NCBI RefSeq assembly: GCF_020085105.1
Contig: NC_058043.1
Span: 6,515,667-6,579,666 of the forward strand
Direction of reading: 5' to 3'
DNA length: 64,000 nucleotides
Origin: Siniperca chuatsi
Taxonomy: Eukaryota; Chordata; Actinopteri; Centrarchiformes; Sinipercidae
Shown: positions 24,781 through 36,681 of the stretch, piece by piece
Layout: each line of letters opens with the position of its first letter
Position numbering within the stretch: the stretch's first letter is position 1
Position numbers and translations under genes: made by a program
Notes under the pieces: generated by a model
The model's input: the letters and a program-made list of their open reading frames with translations, nothing else
Told to the model about the DNA's origin: nothing
The model's database searches: none

Positions 24781-25179
24781 GGTACGGTGCTACTCCTGTA
24801 CAGCTGATTATAAACATGCTATAAAATGAATATGTCTTCACTTTAGCAGCTGACTGTGTTACAGTGTGTTTATGTAACAGTGTCCATGTTGTGATCATAT
24901 TTGAGATGTGATGTGTTCTCCAACACGTTAAAAGGACACTTAGAGAATCATAATCAGGATCCATGTGTGTCTGAAATGTAATATTTGTATATGCTGCGTC
25001 TCAAAGCTGCTTTAAACCTCCTCTCTACCGTTTAACCCTCAGTATAAAATGCAAATATTTCTTCTAAAACTAACAGGAAACCAGCTGTGATCTGGTTAAA
25101 GGGAAGTTTCTATTTTCGCACCTGTACTCTCATATACAAAAATAGATTTTTATGAAACTTAATGTTATTGTTTTGGGGT

Positions 25180-25350
25180 TTTTTTGGACAAAACAATCTC
25201 AAGATCCACTTACTTTCAACCATGTCATACGGACTTCATCAGTTTATGGAGTCTGACATCTGTGTCTGTGTTGGCTCAAAGCATCAAAGTTCAGTCTTGA
25301 CCTTGGAAATATAGCAATTTGGCAAAACATTCCCACCTCAAGATCCACTT
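25180..25350. repeat. Dispersed repeat, CAAGATCCACTTAC family
   Basis: Holds AATCTCAAGATCCACTTACT, TTCATCAG, then a second start (TTGGCAAAACATTCCCACCTC, CAAGATCCACTT). It is the same family as 18775-19145. Confidence 0.55.
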
Positions 25351-25676
25351 CTCTGGATTATGTTTATATAAATAGTCTGAATGTATACATATGTGTTTAT
25401 ATTATTATCATATTATTGAATTGTACAGCAATTGTACACATAGACAAACTGACCTCCATAACATTTTCTACATAAAACAAATAACTAAAATGAAATATAA
25501 TACCCCCCCCAAAAAATGGTTAATGCAAGCCATTATTTTACAAAAACTTATTTTATCAGTTCATACCTGTAGTATTTCTAAAAACAGACTACATGCTGTA
25601 TAAAGCAGACTACTATTTTTTTTAAATTTAGAAAAATTGTGAATCATGTGGACTGTAAACAAAACTTAAAGGTTAC

Positions 25677-26232
25677 TTAAAGGGGTACTTCGGTGATTTA
25701 ATATTGCACTTCCATAATGTTGAAAAAAACCCACTGGATCCTACATTTCCCACAATGCAACTCAATAGCAGCTTTGCATGAGACTCTTCCTGCCTGGTAA
25801 ACACCCACATCATTCAAACTCCACACTTCCAGTTTGTAACGCAGGCTTTTTGTTAAAAGATTTTAAGTCTCAAGCACGCACTGAGAATAACCCTGATGAC
25901 ATCACTATTGCATCATCTGGGTTATTTTCTCAGCCTTGACAAAACTCCTCCAGAGCCGCCGGAGACATTACACAACTGTTTTCACAGGGCTGTTAACCAT
26001 GACTATGCATAAAGTTGGTGGAAAGACCCTTTAGTAAGTGTGACAGTAAGTTTGAGATTATTTGACAAAAATAGAAAATGAGCTGATGGACGCTAGCAGT
26101 TTCCCTCTGCTTCCAGTCTTTGTGCTTTAGGCTAAAAACAAATCACCATGCATAGAGATAAAAGTGATATACACCTTCTCATCTGACTCAGCAAACAAGC
26201 TAATTTCCCGAAATGTCTGAGTATTCCTTTAA
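25677..26232 (-). mobile_element. TTAA-flanked short inverted-repeat element, inverted copy
   Basis: TTAA is at both ends (25677-25680, 26229-26232), with termini AGGGGTACTTCGGTGATTTA and, read in reverse, AGGAATACTCAGACATTTCG. The latter matches the terminus of the element at 8435. The interior carries reversed text of the same family (GCTAGCAGTTTCCCTCTGCT). It lies just upstream of the abhd6 start-codon exon. Confidence 0.6.
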
Positions 26233-26474
26233 TGGTTTATTTAATCTGACAGAGAGGGAAAGTTTTAGCTCATCTGAACAGCACATCTGAATTCACTGAT
26301 CAGTGGTCAGAGAGAGCGCTGACTCAGAAATGATAACTTACTGGTTTTACTGGACTCTTACCATTGCACTGCTCTGTTGTCAGTAGGCACTGGGTCAGCA
26401 TCCACAATTCAGAAACTGAGCTGAGAGCAAATGATGATGTCTGTTTGTGTGTTTATTTTAGGGAGTGTGCAGCG

Positions 26475-29400
26475 ATGGAGCTGATAATGCTATCAGGAGG
26501 CATCCTGGTTGTCCCCGTCCTCGCCTTCATCACCTCCTTCCTGTTCTGGCCTGGAGCGCTCCTTAAGGCCTACAACTGGTAAAAACACAAATACACTCAC
26601 ACTCAAACAACAGACTGGTTAGACTTGTAATTGGTTAGAGTTTGTTGGTAATACCAGTCTAGTGTAGCACATCGTGGTGAGACTGCTCGTGGTTTCCAGT
26701 GAGGTTGTGTTTTTTGTGTTCTTGAAAAGAGTCCATTTAAACTTATAACATTATTGTGAAAATGTGAAGATTTCTTCCAAAAATATCAGATAAAAATAAA
26801 CAGAGTGCAAAAAAGTTAGAAACCTGTCCACCTGTAACTTGTTCCTGAAGCTGGATTTATTTTTCGGCGTTATGCCGAACCGGCAGTTACGTGTGCAGGC
26901 TCCAAAGCTACGCTGTAGCTAACGTTTTGGTTGTTTTTATCTCTTTTTAAGTTTGCTAATAATTTCTGCTTTTGGCGACACATTGGGTTTAATATTTCAT
27001 TAACTCCCAAAAGTACCCATAAGTTCCTATAGCACAGGCTTGTTTACAATATTTATCAATAAAATTTCCTCTCACATAACCCAAGGCATGAATAGAAATA
27101 AAAGTACTCTGATTTTCTAATTTTCCATTTTTAATAGATTATAAAATAAATAGAAAAAAAACATACACTTTCAATTTTCAATTTTTTATTTTTTTATATA
27201 AAACAATTGCCGAACTCTCTGGTCCAGAGAAACGAACATAAACCACTTACTGACCAGATTTTCTTTAAATTTACTGAGCACATTCATTCTCTCCAGAGGA
27301 TGAACCCTTTGACCTTTCCTCTAGCGCCGCCCTCAGGACAAACTAAGGACATTACACCGCCCCCGCTGGCAGCAGAGTAACAGATTTCCCACAGGGATTT
27401 TGTTGTAATCTGTCTGGACTTCAAGTTGTGTTCCCACGAACACATTATCTTGCTGTTATTAACATCTTTAACTCAAAATTTCGTACTTCAAATTCTTTAA
27501 ATAATAATCAGAAGAAAGTTGTGTCTCTGTTGAGCCGTGTATTACAGGCTGTTGCTGTGCTGTAATGATACACTTTTATTGCGAAGGAGCAGGACTGTTA
27601 GTGTGACCTTACCTACTGGACTTTGTCTAAGCTGTAAAAATAAAAAAACGTACATATTGGCCTCTTGGCAGATTATTGGCAGCTATTTCACCCTCTTTCA
27701 TACACACACACACACACACACAGTGCTGAGCCACTGTCATGTAACAGCTTCTTTGTCAGCAGCAAGTTTCAAAACACTGACGAATTACATGACGAACAAG
27801 GAGAACTAAAGATGTTACAGATGTTTAGAAAATTATAAAAGAGGCACATGGTCTTTTATGAGAGGTTAAACAGGGATTCTGAAAGTCTGAGTAGCCTACA
27901 CAGAATGGATATTGCAGTTTTTCAGATATAACTTACTGTATGAATACTGTGGACCAATATCTGTACTCAGAGAAACAATGTTTATTTGTTTATATTTATT
28001 TATATTTGGTCACCACTTTGGTCCGGACAGAAACATCTCAACAACTGTTGATTGTCATGAAATGTTGTGCAGAGGCTGATTCCTACCAACTTTGGTGATC
28101 TTCTTACTTTTCTTCTACAACCACCAGCAGGTTAAAGTTATACTGTGAAATATTTCAACATCTACTAGACGAATGGCGCAAACTTTTGTACTGACAATCA
28201 TGACGCTCAGAGGATGAATCCTAATGACGTTGGTGATCCCCTGACTTGTCCTTTAGCGCCACCATGAGGTTCACATTCATGGCTTTCGGTGAAATATCTC
28301 AACAACTGCCAGATGGATTGTCATGAAATGTGGTTCAGACATTCATGCCCCCCTCATGATGAATTATAATAACTTTGATGTTAGCAGGACTTTAGACATT
28401 TTTAGAATTATAATTCTTTAGCACATTATGTAATTGCAAACAAAAATTAGACGACACATGCACACATAATAACTCCTAGCGATCCTGCTATAATCCTCCC
28501 CAGGTACTGGCGTCGCAAGCTGGGGCTGGTGGTCCGCTACTCTCACAGTGGAAGCTACCGCTTCTGTTATTCCAGCCGCGGGACGCCAGGGGGCGCCACG
28601 CCATCACTGCTGCTGCTGCACGGCTTCTCCGCCACCAAGGACATGTGGCTACCTGTCATCAAGGTAACACACACATACAGGTACAGACACAAATTTTCAA
28701 TAAGTGTCTTTCTCAAGAACACTTTTTAAGAAGAAGAAAGAAGGTAAGGAAAGATGGAAGGATGAAGAGGATAAAACAGAAATAAAAAGAGAAGGAACAA
28801 GTGGAGGAGGAAAGGTAAAAAGGAATAAAGGGAGACAACGAAGGATTAAAGGAAAGCATGATGAAAGGAAGAAATGATCAAAGGAAAGATGGACAGAAGA
28901 AAGGGTCCGAATCCACAAAGATACTAAATCTAGGGAGCCTGGAGGGATACTATGTATACAGAGTCAATGTCCCAAATCCACACTACATACTAAATCTATA
29001 CAGCCTGTACTACATACTAATGATCATACTGTTTTAGCAGTTATACAAACAATCAGTCAAAATGCGACTTTGGGATGTTTCTGCCAATTAAATGCCTTTG
29101 TTTACATCTAATATTTATTTTTTGTTTTCCTGGAGCTGTGTGTTTTAGCATCAAAAAAATTTTTTCCCCATTTCCTTTGTGCATTGCATTGTGGGAGAAT
29201 AATGTGCGTCAACAGCACACTCAGAATTTGACAGTATTTAGTCTGCATGCTGTCTGCTTTGGGTACACTTCATTTTGCCTGCTCAGAATTAGTAAGTAAT
29301 GTGGAACATCTTTCATTTCAGTTGGGTGTGTTTGTTTTCTCCTCCAGCATCTCCCCAGAAGCCAGCATGTGGTTTGTGTGGACATGCCGGGGCACGAGGG

Positions 29401-31075
29401 GACAAGTCGCACCGGCGCCGAGGATTACAGCATTCAGGGCCAGGTCGCCGAGGATTACAGCATTCAGTGTGCCAGTGTGTGTGTGTGTGTCCACCAGGTC
29501 TGTGTGCGTGCGTGTGTGTGCGCATGTGTGTGTGTGCGTGTGCGCGTGTGTGTGTGTGTGTGTGTGCGCGTGCTGTAGGGAATACAACACACTGTAATGT
29601 AATACAGATTGAGGGACCCCATTGTACTTACAGCCACAGACAGAAACCCCTCCATGTTTCTAACGCCAGGATCAGGCTACATTATATCAGCACAATAATG
29701 TCCCTGATGGAAAACCAGTATGTCAGAAATCTTTTGCCTTCTCTCGTCTAGTTTGACAACGTCTTCAATGTGCTCAAACACCACAGTTTGTGACATGAAG
29801 TCTGTCTTTGGCACCACTCGCTCAATCACCTTTGCATGTCATGAATAACTGCAAGCTATGGTTTGGTCAGGGATCAATGTGTAATCTGAGGTCAAGGTCC
29901 ACCTTTTTTCAGCTTTGCCCTGAGAACTGATTGATCCCTGTGAACCGTCCCCCCTTAGTTACTATTGCTATGTCGCTAATTACTTAAAGGAATAGTTTTG
30001 GGAAATACACTTATTATCACTTTCTTCCTGAGAATGAGATTTAGGTGGCTATCAGTCTGTGTGTGTGAAGTACGGAGCTGGAGTCAGGACATGGTTAACC
30101 TAGCTTAGCATTAAGACTGAAAGCATTGGGAAACATCTAGCCTGGCTCTGTCCAAAGTTAAAAAATACACCTACCAACTCCCCTAAAGCTCACTAACTAC
30201 CATGTTGTATCTTGTTTGTTTAAGTGGTGCTGGAAATGTAAAAATCACAGTTTGTGCTTTTTTGGGGGGAGTTACGTGCTGGAACTGTTTCTTGTTGTGA
30301 TGCAATGTGTACAGCTTCCTGTGAGGTTGCCAGGTTTCTTACCACCGTGCCTGTACAGAGACCACAACCAAAACCTGTGCTCACCGACCAGATCTGGCAA
30401 CCAACGCTACAGCCAGAGACGCTGCACAGAGGCACGGAGCGGATGGATACACTGTTGTTCTCCTAAGAGACGATGAATTAGATAACTCCCCTCTCTCTGT
30501 TTGTGTCTCTCTGTGCAGTTTGTGCAGAGTATTGGTCTGGATAAACGACCCTTCCACCTGGTCGGGACATCGATGGGTGGGAACGTCGCAGGGGTGTACG
30601 CTGCACATTACCCTGCTCACCTGTCCAGCGCCACCTTGATTTGCCCGGCAGGTAAACTCTACATGATGTTTCCCTCCAGGATTCAAACCTGAGACTGTTT
30701 CACGAAGCAGAATTACAGATACTCCTCCTCCTCTCTGTCCTCCAGGTCTGGTTTATCCCACAGACTCTGAGTTCATCAGTCGTCTGAGGGAGTTGGAGAA
30801 TAGTCAGCAGGAGGAGTCGATCCCTCTGATCCCCTCCACTCCTCAGGAGCTGGAGGACATGCTGAAACTCTGCTGCTACACCCCCCTCAACCTCCCCCGG
30901 CAGGTACCATCGCTGTGGTACCTGGTCTACAATCCAGATTAAGACACTTTTAGGGCTTCAGACAACTTGGCTCCTCCATATACAGTATCAATAAATCAGT
31001 GCAACTACTGTTAGTAATACTAGGATTCTACAACTAGTACTGTTGCTGCTATTTCATTATTTGGGGAATACCATG

Positions 31076-31119
<44 letters not shown>

Positions 31120-33136
31120 TTAGGTCCTGCGGGGTCTCCTTGACAACAGGATCCCCAACAATGGTTTCTACAAAGAAGGTCAGTCTGCTCATATCCATCA
31201 GCAACACTCAGCTCCAGCTGCTTTTCTCCTTCTTTATGACCTCCTCCTCCTCCTCTCCTCTCCTCCTCCTCCATTGCTCCACAAAACAGTGCTGTCGGTC
31301 GCAGTCACACATAAAAAGAGCAATAATCTAATGTTGATACTAAATTCTTTTAATTAATATACCATAAGTTCTCAGATAGTGGGCGGGCACTTTGTTTAGC
31401 TCCCCAATGCAAACTCAACACTTCCTCCATGTTTACCTGTTGTTCTTGATAAATTCAGAGTCATGTCGGACTCACCACTTTTTAGCACTAATACTATTTT
31501 CATCCGCTAATTAATTCCAGTTTTTCTGTTGTGCTGTTTTTTCCAATTGCTGTTAAGCTGTCGTCAGTGAAACTTAACACTTCCAGCACAGGTGTTTCAC
31601 ATTAAAAGCCCTTCAGGAGCTCAAGGAAAACAATCCTCCCCTTTTCTGGTAGGCTCTTAATTTAAAATAATACATTTTCATTTTCAAGACTAGTGACCGC
31701 TTTGTGGATGCTAATCCAAGTACAGAATGATAAAGTGATGAGTTTCACTGACAGCATCTTAACAGCGATCAAAAAAGCAAAGTAGAAGTTATTGTAATTA
31801 ATTAATTAGTAAATTGAAACAGTATTTCTGTTAGAGACAGTGGAGAAATGACTCTGCTGTTGTACTGATAGAATTAGTACTGTGTACATTATACTGAATT
31901 AACAATTTCAACCATTATAGTAAAGGTAATTCCATCCAGCCATTATTTGAATGCCAGCTTTTATTTGAGAATTTACAGTGTGTAGGACAAAAATGTTTTT
32001 TTTTTTTTTTTTTTCCAGGATTATTTTTTTTCTGTGGTTTATGTCACTACTTCAATAACCATTTTAACTGCAATATGCTTTGTTGATTTATTGTGTGTGT
32101 GTGTGTGTGTGTTGTTCAGTGTTCATGGAGATCGTCGGGGAGAAGTCTCGTCACTCGCTGCAGGAAAACCTGCATCTGATCACATCACCTCTGCAGGTCA
32201 TCTGGGGGACAGAAGACCAGGTATAAATGAATCGCTGTGATGGTCATTTAACTACATGTGTTCAAGGAAAAAGGCACAACCGCACACTGGATAGATGTTC
32301 ATAAAAAGAGATGTATTGAGTATAGCAACGATTTTCTTCAGGAAAGAAGGATTTAGATTATGGAAAGCCATTTACGCAAGTAACGTCTTTGAGATTTGTT
32401 GTTTAGACTACATTTAAATGCGTGTAGATTTTTGTAGTATTAACACGAAATATTTCTACCTGTTAACATGCTGATGTTTAGCAGATATGATGTTTATCAT
32501 GTTCACCATCTTAGTTTACATTTGTTAATAATCACTAAACACAAAGCACAACTGATGCTGATGGGAATGTCATTAGTTTGGCAGGTATTTGGTCACAAAG
32601 TTGTGGACAAATTTTGTTTCAATTTCAATAGTTGTTGACACATTTCACTCAAAGCCACAAATGTTAACCTCATGGTGGCGCTAGATGAAAAGTCAGGGAT
32701 CACCAAAGTCATCAGGATTCATCCTCTGGGGATCATGAATGTCTGTACAAAGTTTTGTCGTTGAGATATTTCAGTCTAGACCAAAGTGGTGGCCAAACCA
32801 ACCGATCAACCGACCGACTGACCAGTATTGCTGTCGATACAGCCATGCTGCTAGCATAGCTAATAAAATATTAATATAATCCACAGGAGTGTCTGCTGAT
32901 CACCATAGGTGTCGCCAATATCCACGAGCTGCTAATAAACCTGTCTACTCTCTCAGGTGGTGGACGTGTCGGGGGCAGCAGTGCTGCAGGCGGCGCTGCC
33001 AAACTGCCAGGTGGCGCTGTTGGACAACTGTGGTCACTCTGTGGCGTTGGAGCGGCCCAGGAAAGCCGCCAAACTCATCACAGACTTCCTGTCTGCGCAG
33101 GAAGTTAACGATGAAAACGCTAAGAAACTTTCCTGA
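26475..33136 (+). CDS. abhd6: Monoacylglycerol lipase ABHD6
   Basis: Coding exons: 26475-26578, 28504-28663, 29348-29497, 30519-30651, 30746-30903, 31124-31178, 32120-32220, 32957-33136; 346 residues (human 337). ABHD6 is a membrane-bound serine hydrolase that cleaves 2-arachidonoylglycerol and other monoacylglycerols and lysophospholipids, with the active site facing the cytosol. Seen here: an N-terminal hydrophobic anchor (about residues 1-33), the alpha/beta-hydrolase fold with LLLLHGFSATKDMW (oxyanion region), VCVDMPGHEGTSR, the nucleophile elbow G154-T-S156-M-G158, and triad partners Asp286 (GTEDQ) and His314 (NCGHSV). The ATG is the first in the exon and gives the family's usual N-terminus. 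Oddity: coding exon 4 is 36 nt longer than the mammalian one, in frame (residues about 122-136). The abhd6a/abhd6b paralogue cannot be decided. Confidence 0.94.
28000..28400 (+). repeat. Dispersed repeat 'GAGGATGAATCCT', copy 2
   Basis: Holds two internal units of 'ATCTCAACAACTGxxxxxTTGTCATGAAATGT' and the stretch GAGGATGAATCCTAATGACG...TTTAGCGCCACCATGAGGTT. It is in abhd6 intron 2 (26579-28503) and an inverted copy lies in intron 8. Confidence 0.75.
29417..29576 (+). repeat. Coding 30-bp duplication followed by GT-rich microsatellite in abhd6
   Basis: A 21-bp string occurs exactly at 29417-29437 and 29447-29467 (period 30 bp), both encoding AEDYSIQ in frame. It runs into a GT-rich tract (29471-29490) that encodes alternating Val/Cys up to the exon end CACCAG at 29497. 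GT/GC-rich repeats then continue through the donor into the intron to about 29575. Confidence 0.9.
29984..30340 (+). mobile_element. TTAA-ended short element, copy 3 (3' end unclear)
   Basis: Starts TTAAAGGAATAGTTTTGG then GAAATACACTTATT, continues with CCTAGCTTAGCATTAAGACT and CCCTAAAGCTCACTAACTAC, as in 8435-8917. The right inverted end was not found, so it is truncated or diverged. It lies in the abhd6 intron before exon 5. Confidence 0.65.
31083..31116 (+). repeat. (GT)n tract abutting an abhd6 splice acceptor
   Basis: About 16 GT units lie where a pyrimidine tract would be; the acceptor TTAG follows at 31120-31123. Confidence 0.9.
32440..32830 (-). repeat. Dispersed repeat 'GAGGATGAATCCT', inverted copy
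   Basis: In reverse it reads GAGGATGAATCCTGATGACT...CTAGCGCCACCATGAGGTTA, then ATGTGTCAACAACTATTG, closely matching 28209-28312. It occupies much of abhd6 intron 8 (32221-32956). Confidence 0.75.
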
Positions 33137-33647
33137 AGAAAATTTTTGAACCGTATGCCGACCCCTGACCTCACGATGGATGATGAAGGCGAGGAGAATG
33201 AAGGTTATGATGAAGACGATGAGGATAATGATATAAGAGTTTTCTACGACAGCGTTTGCATCTCTTAAAATTAAATGAACGAATGCACAAAAGTGGGACC
33301 GACTGACAAATATTCCTGAAGTTTTTACACACAGCACCGTGCAGGAGGCTGTTTTAGTTGTTAAGGTTGAATGAAAACATCCCACGTTGGGATTTTGCAC
33401 ATTTCGCTTTCAGAAAAACTGTATTTCGGTCTCTTGTTTCATGTGAGTGGCAGGTGTTTGTTTGTGTTTGAAGTCTCCTGCTGTTAACCGACTGCATATT
33501 TAACCTCATTAAAAACACATTCAGATTGAAATTGAGAATGACAAATAGTACTGTAGGTGAGTGAGATTTATTTTGCTAAAAAAGTTTGATAAATGAGTCG
33601 ATCCAGTAATTTCAGCACCTGTACAAAGAGTGTCGATGGACTACAGA

Positions 33648-33653
33648 AATAAA
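33648..33653 (+). terminator. abhd6 candidate polyadenylation signal
   Basis: AATAAA lies 512 bp after the stop codon. It is the first clear canonical hexamer in the 3' flank. Confidence 0.5.
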
Positions 33654-35137
33654 TCTTTTGGATAAAAAAAGAAGAAATGTTTTATCGATTGATTGGAAAC
33701 TTGTGTTGTTTTTGCATGTAGTAATACACCAACAGACCGCTGGGTGGAGACACACCTTTACAGCTCTATCAAGAATGTCAAAGAGTAGATGATTTATTCG
33801 AGATGTACCACTCCGCAGCAGGAAGTGGAAATTATAATAGTTATTGATGAACATTAGCAAAGTGACTTGATCATTTCACACAAAATATAAACTAATATTA
33901 ATTTAATCTTTTTAGGTTGAAAATGACTTGTTTTCAAATACTGTGGCTTAGTGTGTAATTTGGTTCGATAAATTATTATATATATTATATAATATTATTT
34001 TCAATTCTTCATTGTGTTATTAGAGACTCAATTTAGCCCCAGTCTCTCATGTAAACATTGTTTTTACGTCTGACGTTTGCATTTTATGATATATTCCAGT
34101 CACTTTGAGTATGAAAGTTTATTCTTGAATTTTGGGAACAACATGTGTAACGAAATGATCTACGCTCAAAGGTAACCCTCCCAGAAACTCAGTAAGTGGA
34201 CCTTTGAGCTTAGATTTGTAACAACAAACTTAAGCATTTTTTTCCTTCTGAAATATGTTGAAATCAAACATTTAACACTGCTCTGAATACATTTACATGT
34301 TCTTCAAAGGCTTTTCTGTCACCAGTATAGAGTAAAGTAGGTTTTAAATCTTTTTCACAAGGTGCAACTCTATTTATTCAACCAAACAATGACAGCTGTG
34401 TCTTGTATGATGTATGTAAAGAATTTATTCCCATAAAAAAACTAAAAGGAAAGATAATAAGATGATTGATAAATGAATTTGAGGAAACCTTCAGTTTCAA
34501 ACTAGATGCATCTGCTAAAGGCCATTTTGTTTGGTTTAAAGAACATAACTGCACCTCGTGAAACAGGTTAAAAATCTAAATTACTGAACACCAAACAGAA
34601 TATTTTTGTTCTGACAGGATAGAAGAGTATGAAAGCCCATTTATGCCAGGAAAAGAAAAAAAAAAGAAATGTTAGGTGTGACAAAAGTAAAATAAACTCA
34701 TGGTACGTCAAAATTATGAGATGAGTCAAGATTTTGACTCATTATCCCACAATTATCACTGTATTGTATTATTTTGACTTGACTTGTCACAAGTATTTTT
34801 TTTTATCATGCCTAACTTTTCATCTGTATTTTTCTTTTCCTGGTGGAAATGGGCTTCCGTATCAAAGAGACTCAAATGTGGAAGTGTCTTCAGAAAGAAA
34901 AAGTGTTGTCAAATGACCTGCCACGTTTTAGTTTGACTTCTGTTTACTGTCTTTAGGAAAACAGTGGCTTATTTCAAATATTGTCATCAGTACAAATGTT
35001 TCAAATTTAAAACTACATTACCTAATCAAACTGGCTCTGCCTCATAGACTGTGTACCTTCGTTTGGATGCTCGATGTTGTGACAGAGTGATCCATCGCAC
35101 CGTTTTACACCTCTTTGACATAGCTAGCTGTGATGAC
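33654..35137. other. Intergenic stretch abhd6-rpp14, no gene seen
   Basis: AT-rich DNA without recognisable exons. A short text at 34805-34870 (TTTTCCTGGTGGAAATGG) also occurs near 11260-11280, so at least one more small repeat is shared with lmcd1 intron 1. Confidence 0.5.
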
Positions 35138-35149
35138 TGCGCATGCGCA
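35138..35149. promoter_or_regulatory. NRF1-type palindrome at the rpp14/htd2 promoter
   Basis: TGCGCATGCGCA is a perfect self-complementary match to the consensus YGCGCAYGCGCR of nuclear respiratory factor 1. It stands in a small CpG-rich island, about 90 bp before the donor of the probable first exon. Confidence 0.7.
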
Positions 35150-35154
35150 GGGCT

Positions 35155-35238
35155 AAGAGCGAGCTGCGCACTGGTTTCGAAGTTTGCGTTGAAGCTGATT
35201 TCAAAACACGCCGTCGTCTCTCCACGTTGATGTAGTTG
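35155..35238 (+). other. rpp14: Probable non-coding first exon of rpp14/htd2
   Basis: The CpG-rich segment ends GTAGTTG followed by the strong donor GTGAGT at 35239. The next acceptor (TTTTTTTAG, exon from 36620) opens the exon holding the rpp14 ATG. The 5' boundary is inferred. Confidence 0.5.
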
Positions 35239-35713
35239 GTGAGTAAATTGCTGGAGCTGTACTTTTTATTTTAATATTTTAACAATAACAAACGGCAGTT
35301 CATTGACTGTCAGCTGTGTTTAACTGTCAGTGTAGAAGCTACGAGCTAGCGTAGCTTAAATTAGCTAGTTCACCTAACTTAGCTACTGCTTGACCTCCTG
35401 TTAGCTAGTTTTAGCTTCAGGTTGTGTAGCCATGTAACATTTTGACATTTTCACACGGGGAAAGTTAGTCTGTCAGGCGTGTCGAGCCTGGAAATGAAAT
35501 GCATAATATTTTACATGCTGACTGTAACAGCAAGTTATCAGATTTAGCCTCGTGGTTAGCTGACTGTCTTGCTAGCTATGTTTATTATTTGTTTATGTGT
35601 AAAAACAGTGTTCAGTAATTAGTGTGCACGAACCAAATTTTATTTATTTTTTTCAAATAATATACAGTATATTCCCCCTTTGTTGTAAATGTAAGTCTGA
35701 CAGAGGGGCTCTA

Positions 35714-35717
<4 letters not shown>

Positions 35718-35749
<32 letters not shown>
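35718..35749. repeat. (TA)n microsatellite
   Basis: About 16 TA units in the 5' UTR intron of rpp14/htd2. Confidence 0.9.
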
Positions 35750-35753
<4 letters not shown>

Positions 35754-36027
35754 TTGTACTTCCTGTATCCCATCTGTCAAATTGACTGCTGCCCTAAATC
35801 CATTGACTTACAGCACTGACCTATAAATTGAACCAATGGTCGGACAAGTTGTGGAGGATTTGGGAACCATTGCATTTGTTTTTTTAGAGAATTGACCCAA
35901 CCGTCTCTTAAAAATCTTCTTTTTTTCTGTTTAGTTGGTTGTTCAGTGTCTTTGGGTGGGTTTGGGGTTGTTATGTTTTGTAATTAAGTTAATACCCGAG
36001 AACAGAAAACACTGAGTAGAATCATCC

Positions 36028-36475
36028 AGGGCTGCAACTATTGATTATTGTCATTCATTATTTTAATAATGGATTACTTGTTTAATCTATAAAATGTAAG
36101 GAAATTCTGAAAAGTGTCCTGCACAATTTCCTGCAACCCAAAGTGACATCGTAAAATGTAACTGATAGTGGAAACACTTTGACAAAGAAATGGTATTTGA
36201 TGTGGATCGGTCACTTCATGGCCAATGCCTAAGGTCAGTATAGGCACCAGTATTGATATAGCATATTGGATCACTGCATCCTTATGACCAACAGTCCAAA
36301 ACTCCAAAATATTCAGTTAAAAATGATATAAAACAGGGAAAAGCAACAAATCCTCACATATTAGAAGCTGAAACCACAGCTGAGTGACATTTTTCCTTTT
36401 TTTATAAATGACTTAAATAATCAATTATCAAGAATGTTGTTGATTTAATTTCAGTCAACTACCAATCAACTTGGT
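36028..36475 (+). repeat. GCTGCAACTAA-type dispersed repeat, copy 2, with internal insertion
   Basis: Begins GGGCTGCAACTATTGATTAT and ends TCAACTACCAATCAACTTGG. About 100 bp at 36185-36285 (GATGTGGATCGGTCACTTCA and onward) are absent from the other copies and look inserted. It lies in the rpp14 5' UTR intron. Confidence 0.65.
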
Positions 36476-36668
36476 ACAACAATACTTGTTAGTAGGATCA
36501 GTTTACTGTCCTGCCGTAGGATTGATGGATGTGTGTACAAATACAGACCCGACAAGCTGACTTTGCTTTAAAGTCACGTTGAGTTTTGATGTCTGTGGTT
36601 GTTTTTTTGTTTTTTTTAGTCTGAAGTAAGCTGATCGACCTGCTGCTCGTCACCTGTCGGAGTCACTG

Positions 36669-36677
36669 ATGTGTTAA
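36669..36677 (+). promoter_or_regulatory. Two-codon upstream ORF before rpp14
   Basis: ATG-TGT-TAA, immediately followed by TAG, ends four bases before the rpp14 ATG at 36682. A minimal uORF this close usually limits initiation at the next AUG. Confidence 0.6.
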
Positions 36678-36681
36678 TAGA

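Noticed and set aside
29299-29751. 150-codon open frame over abhd6 exon 4
   Set aside because: It is a frame-shifted reading of the exon and of GT repeats; the real frame gives VCVDMPGHEG.
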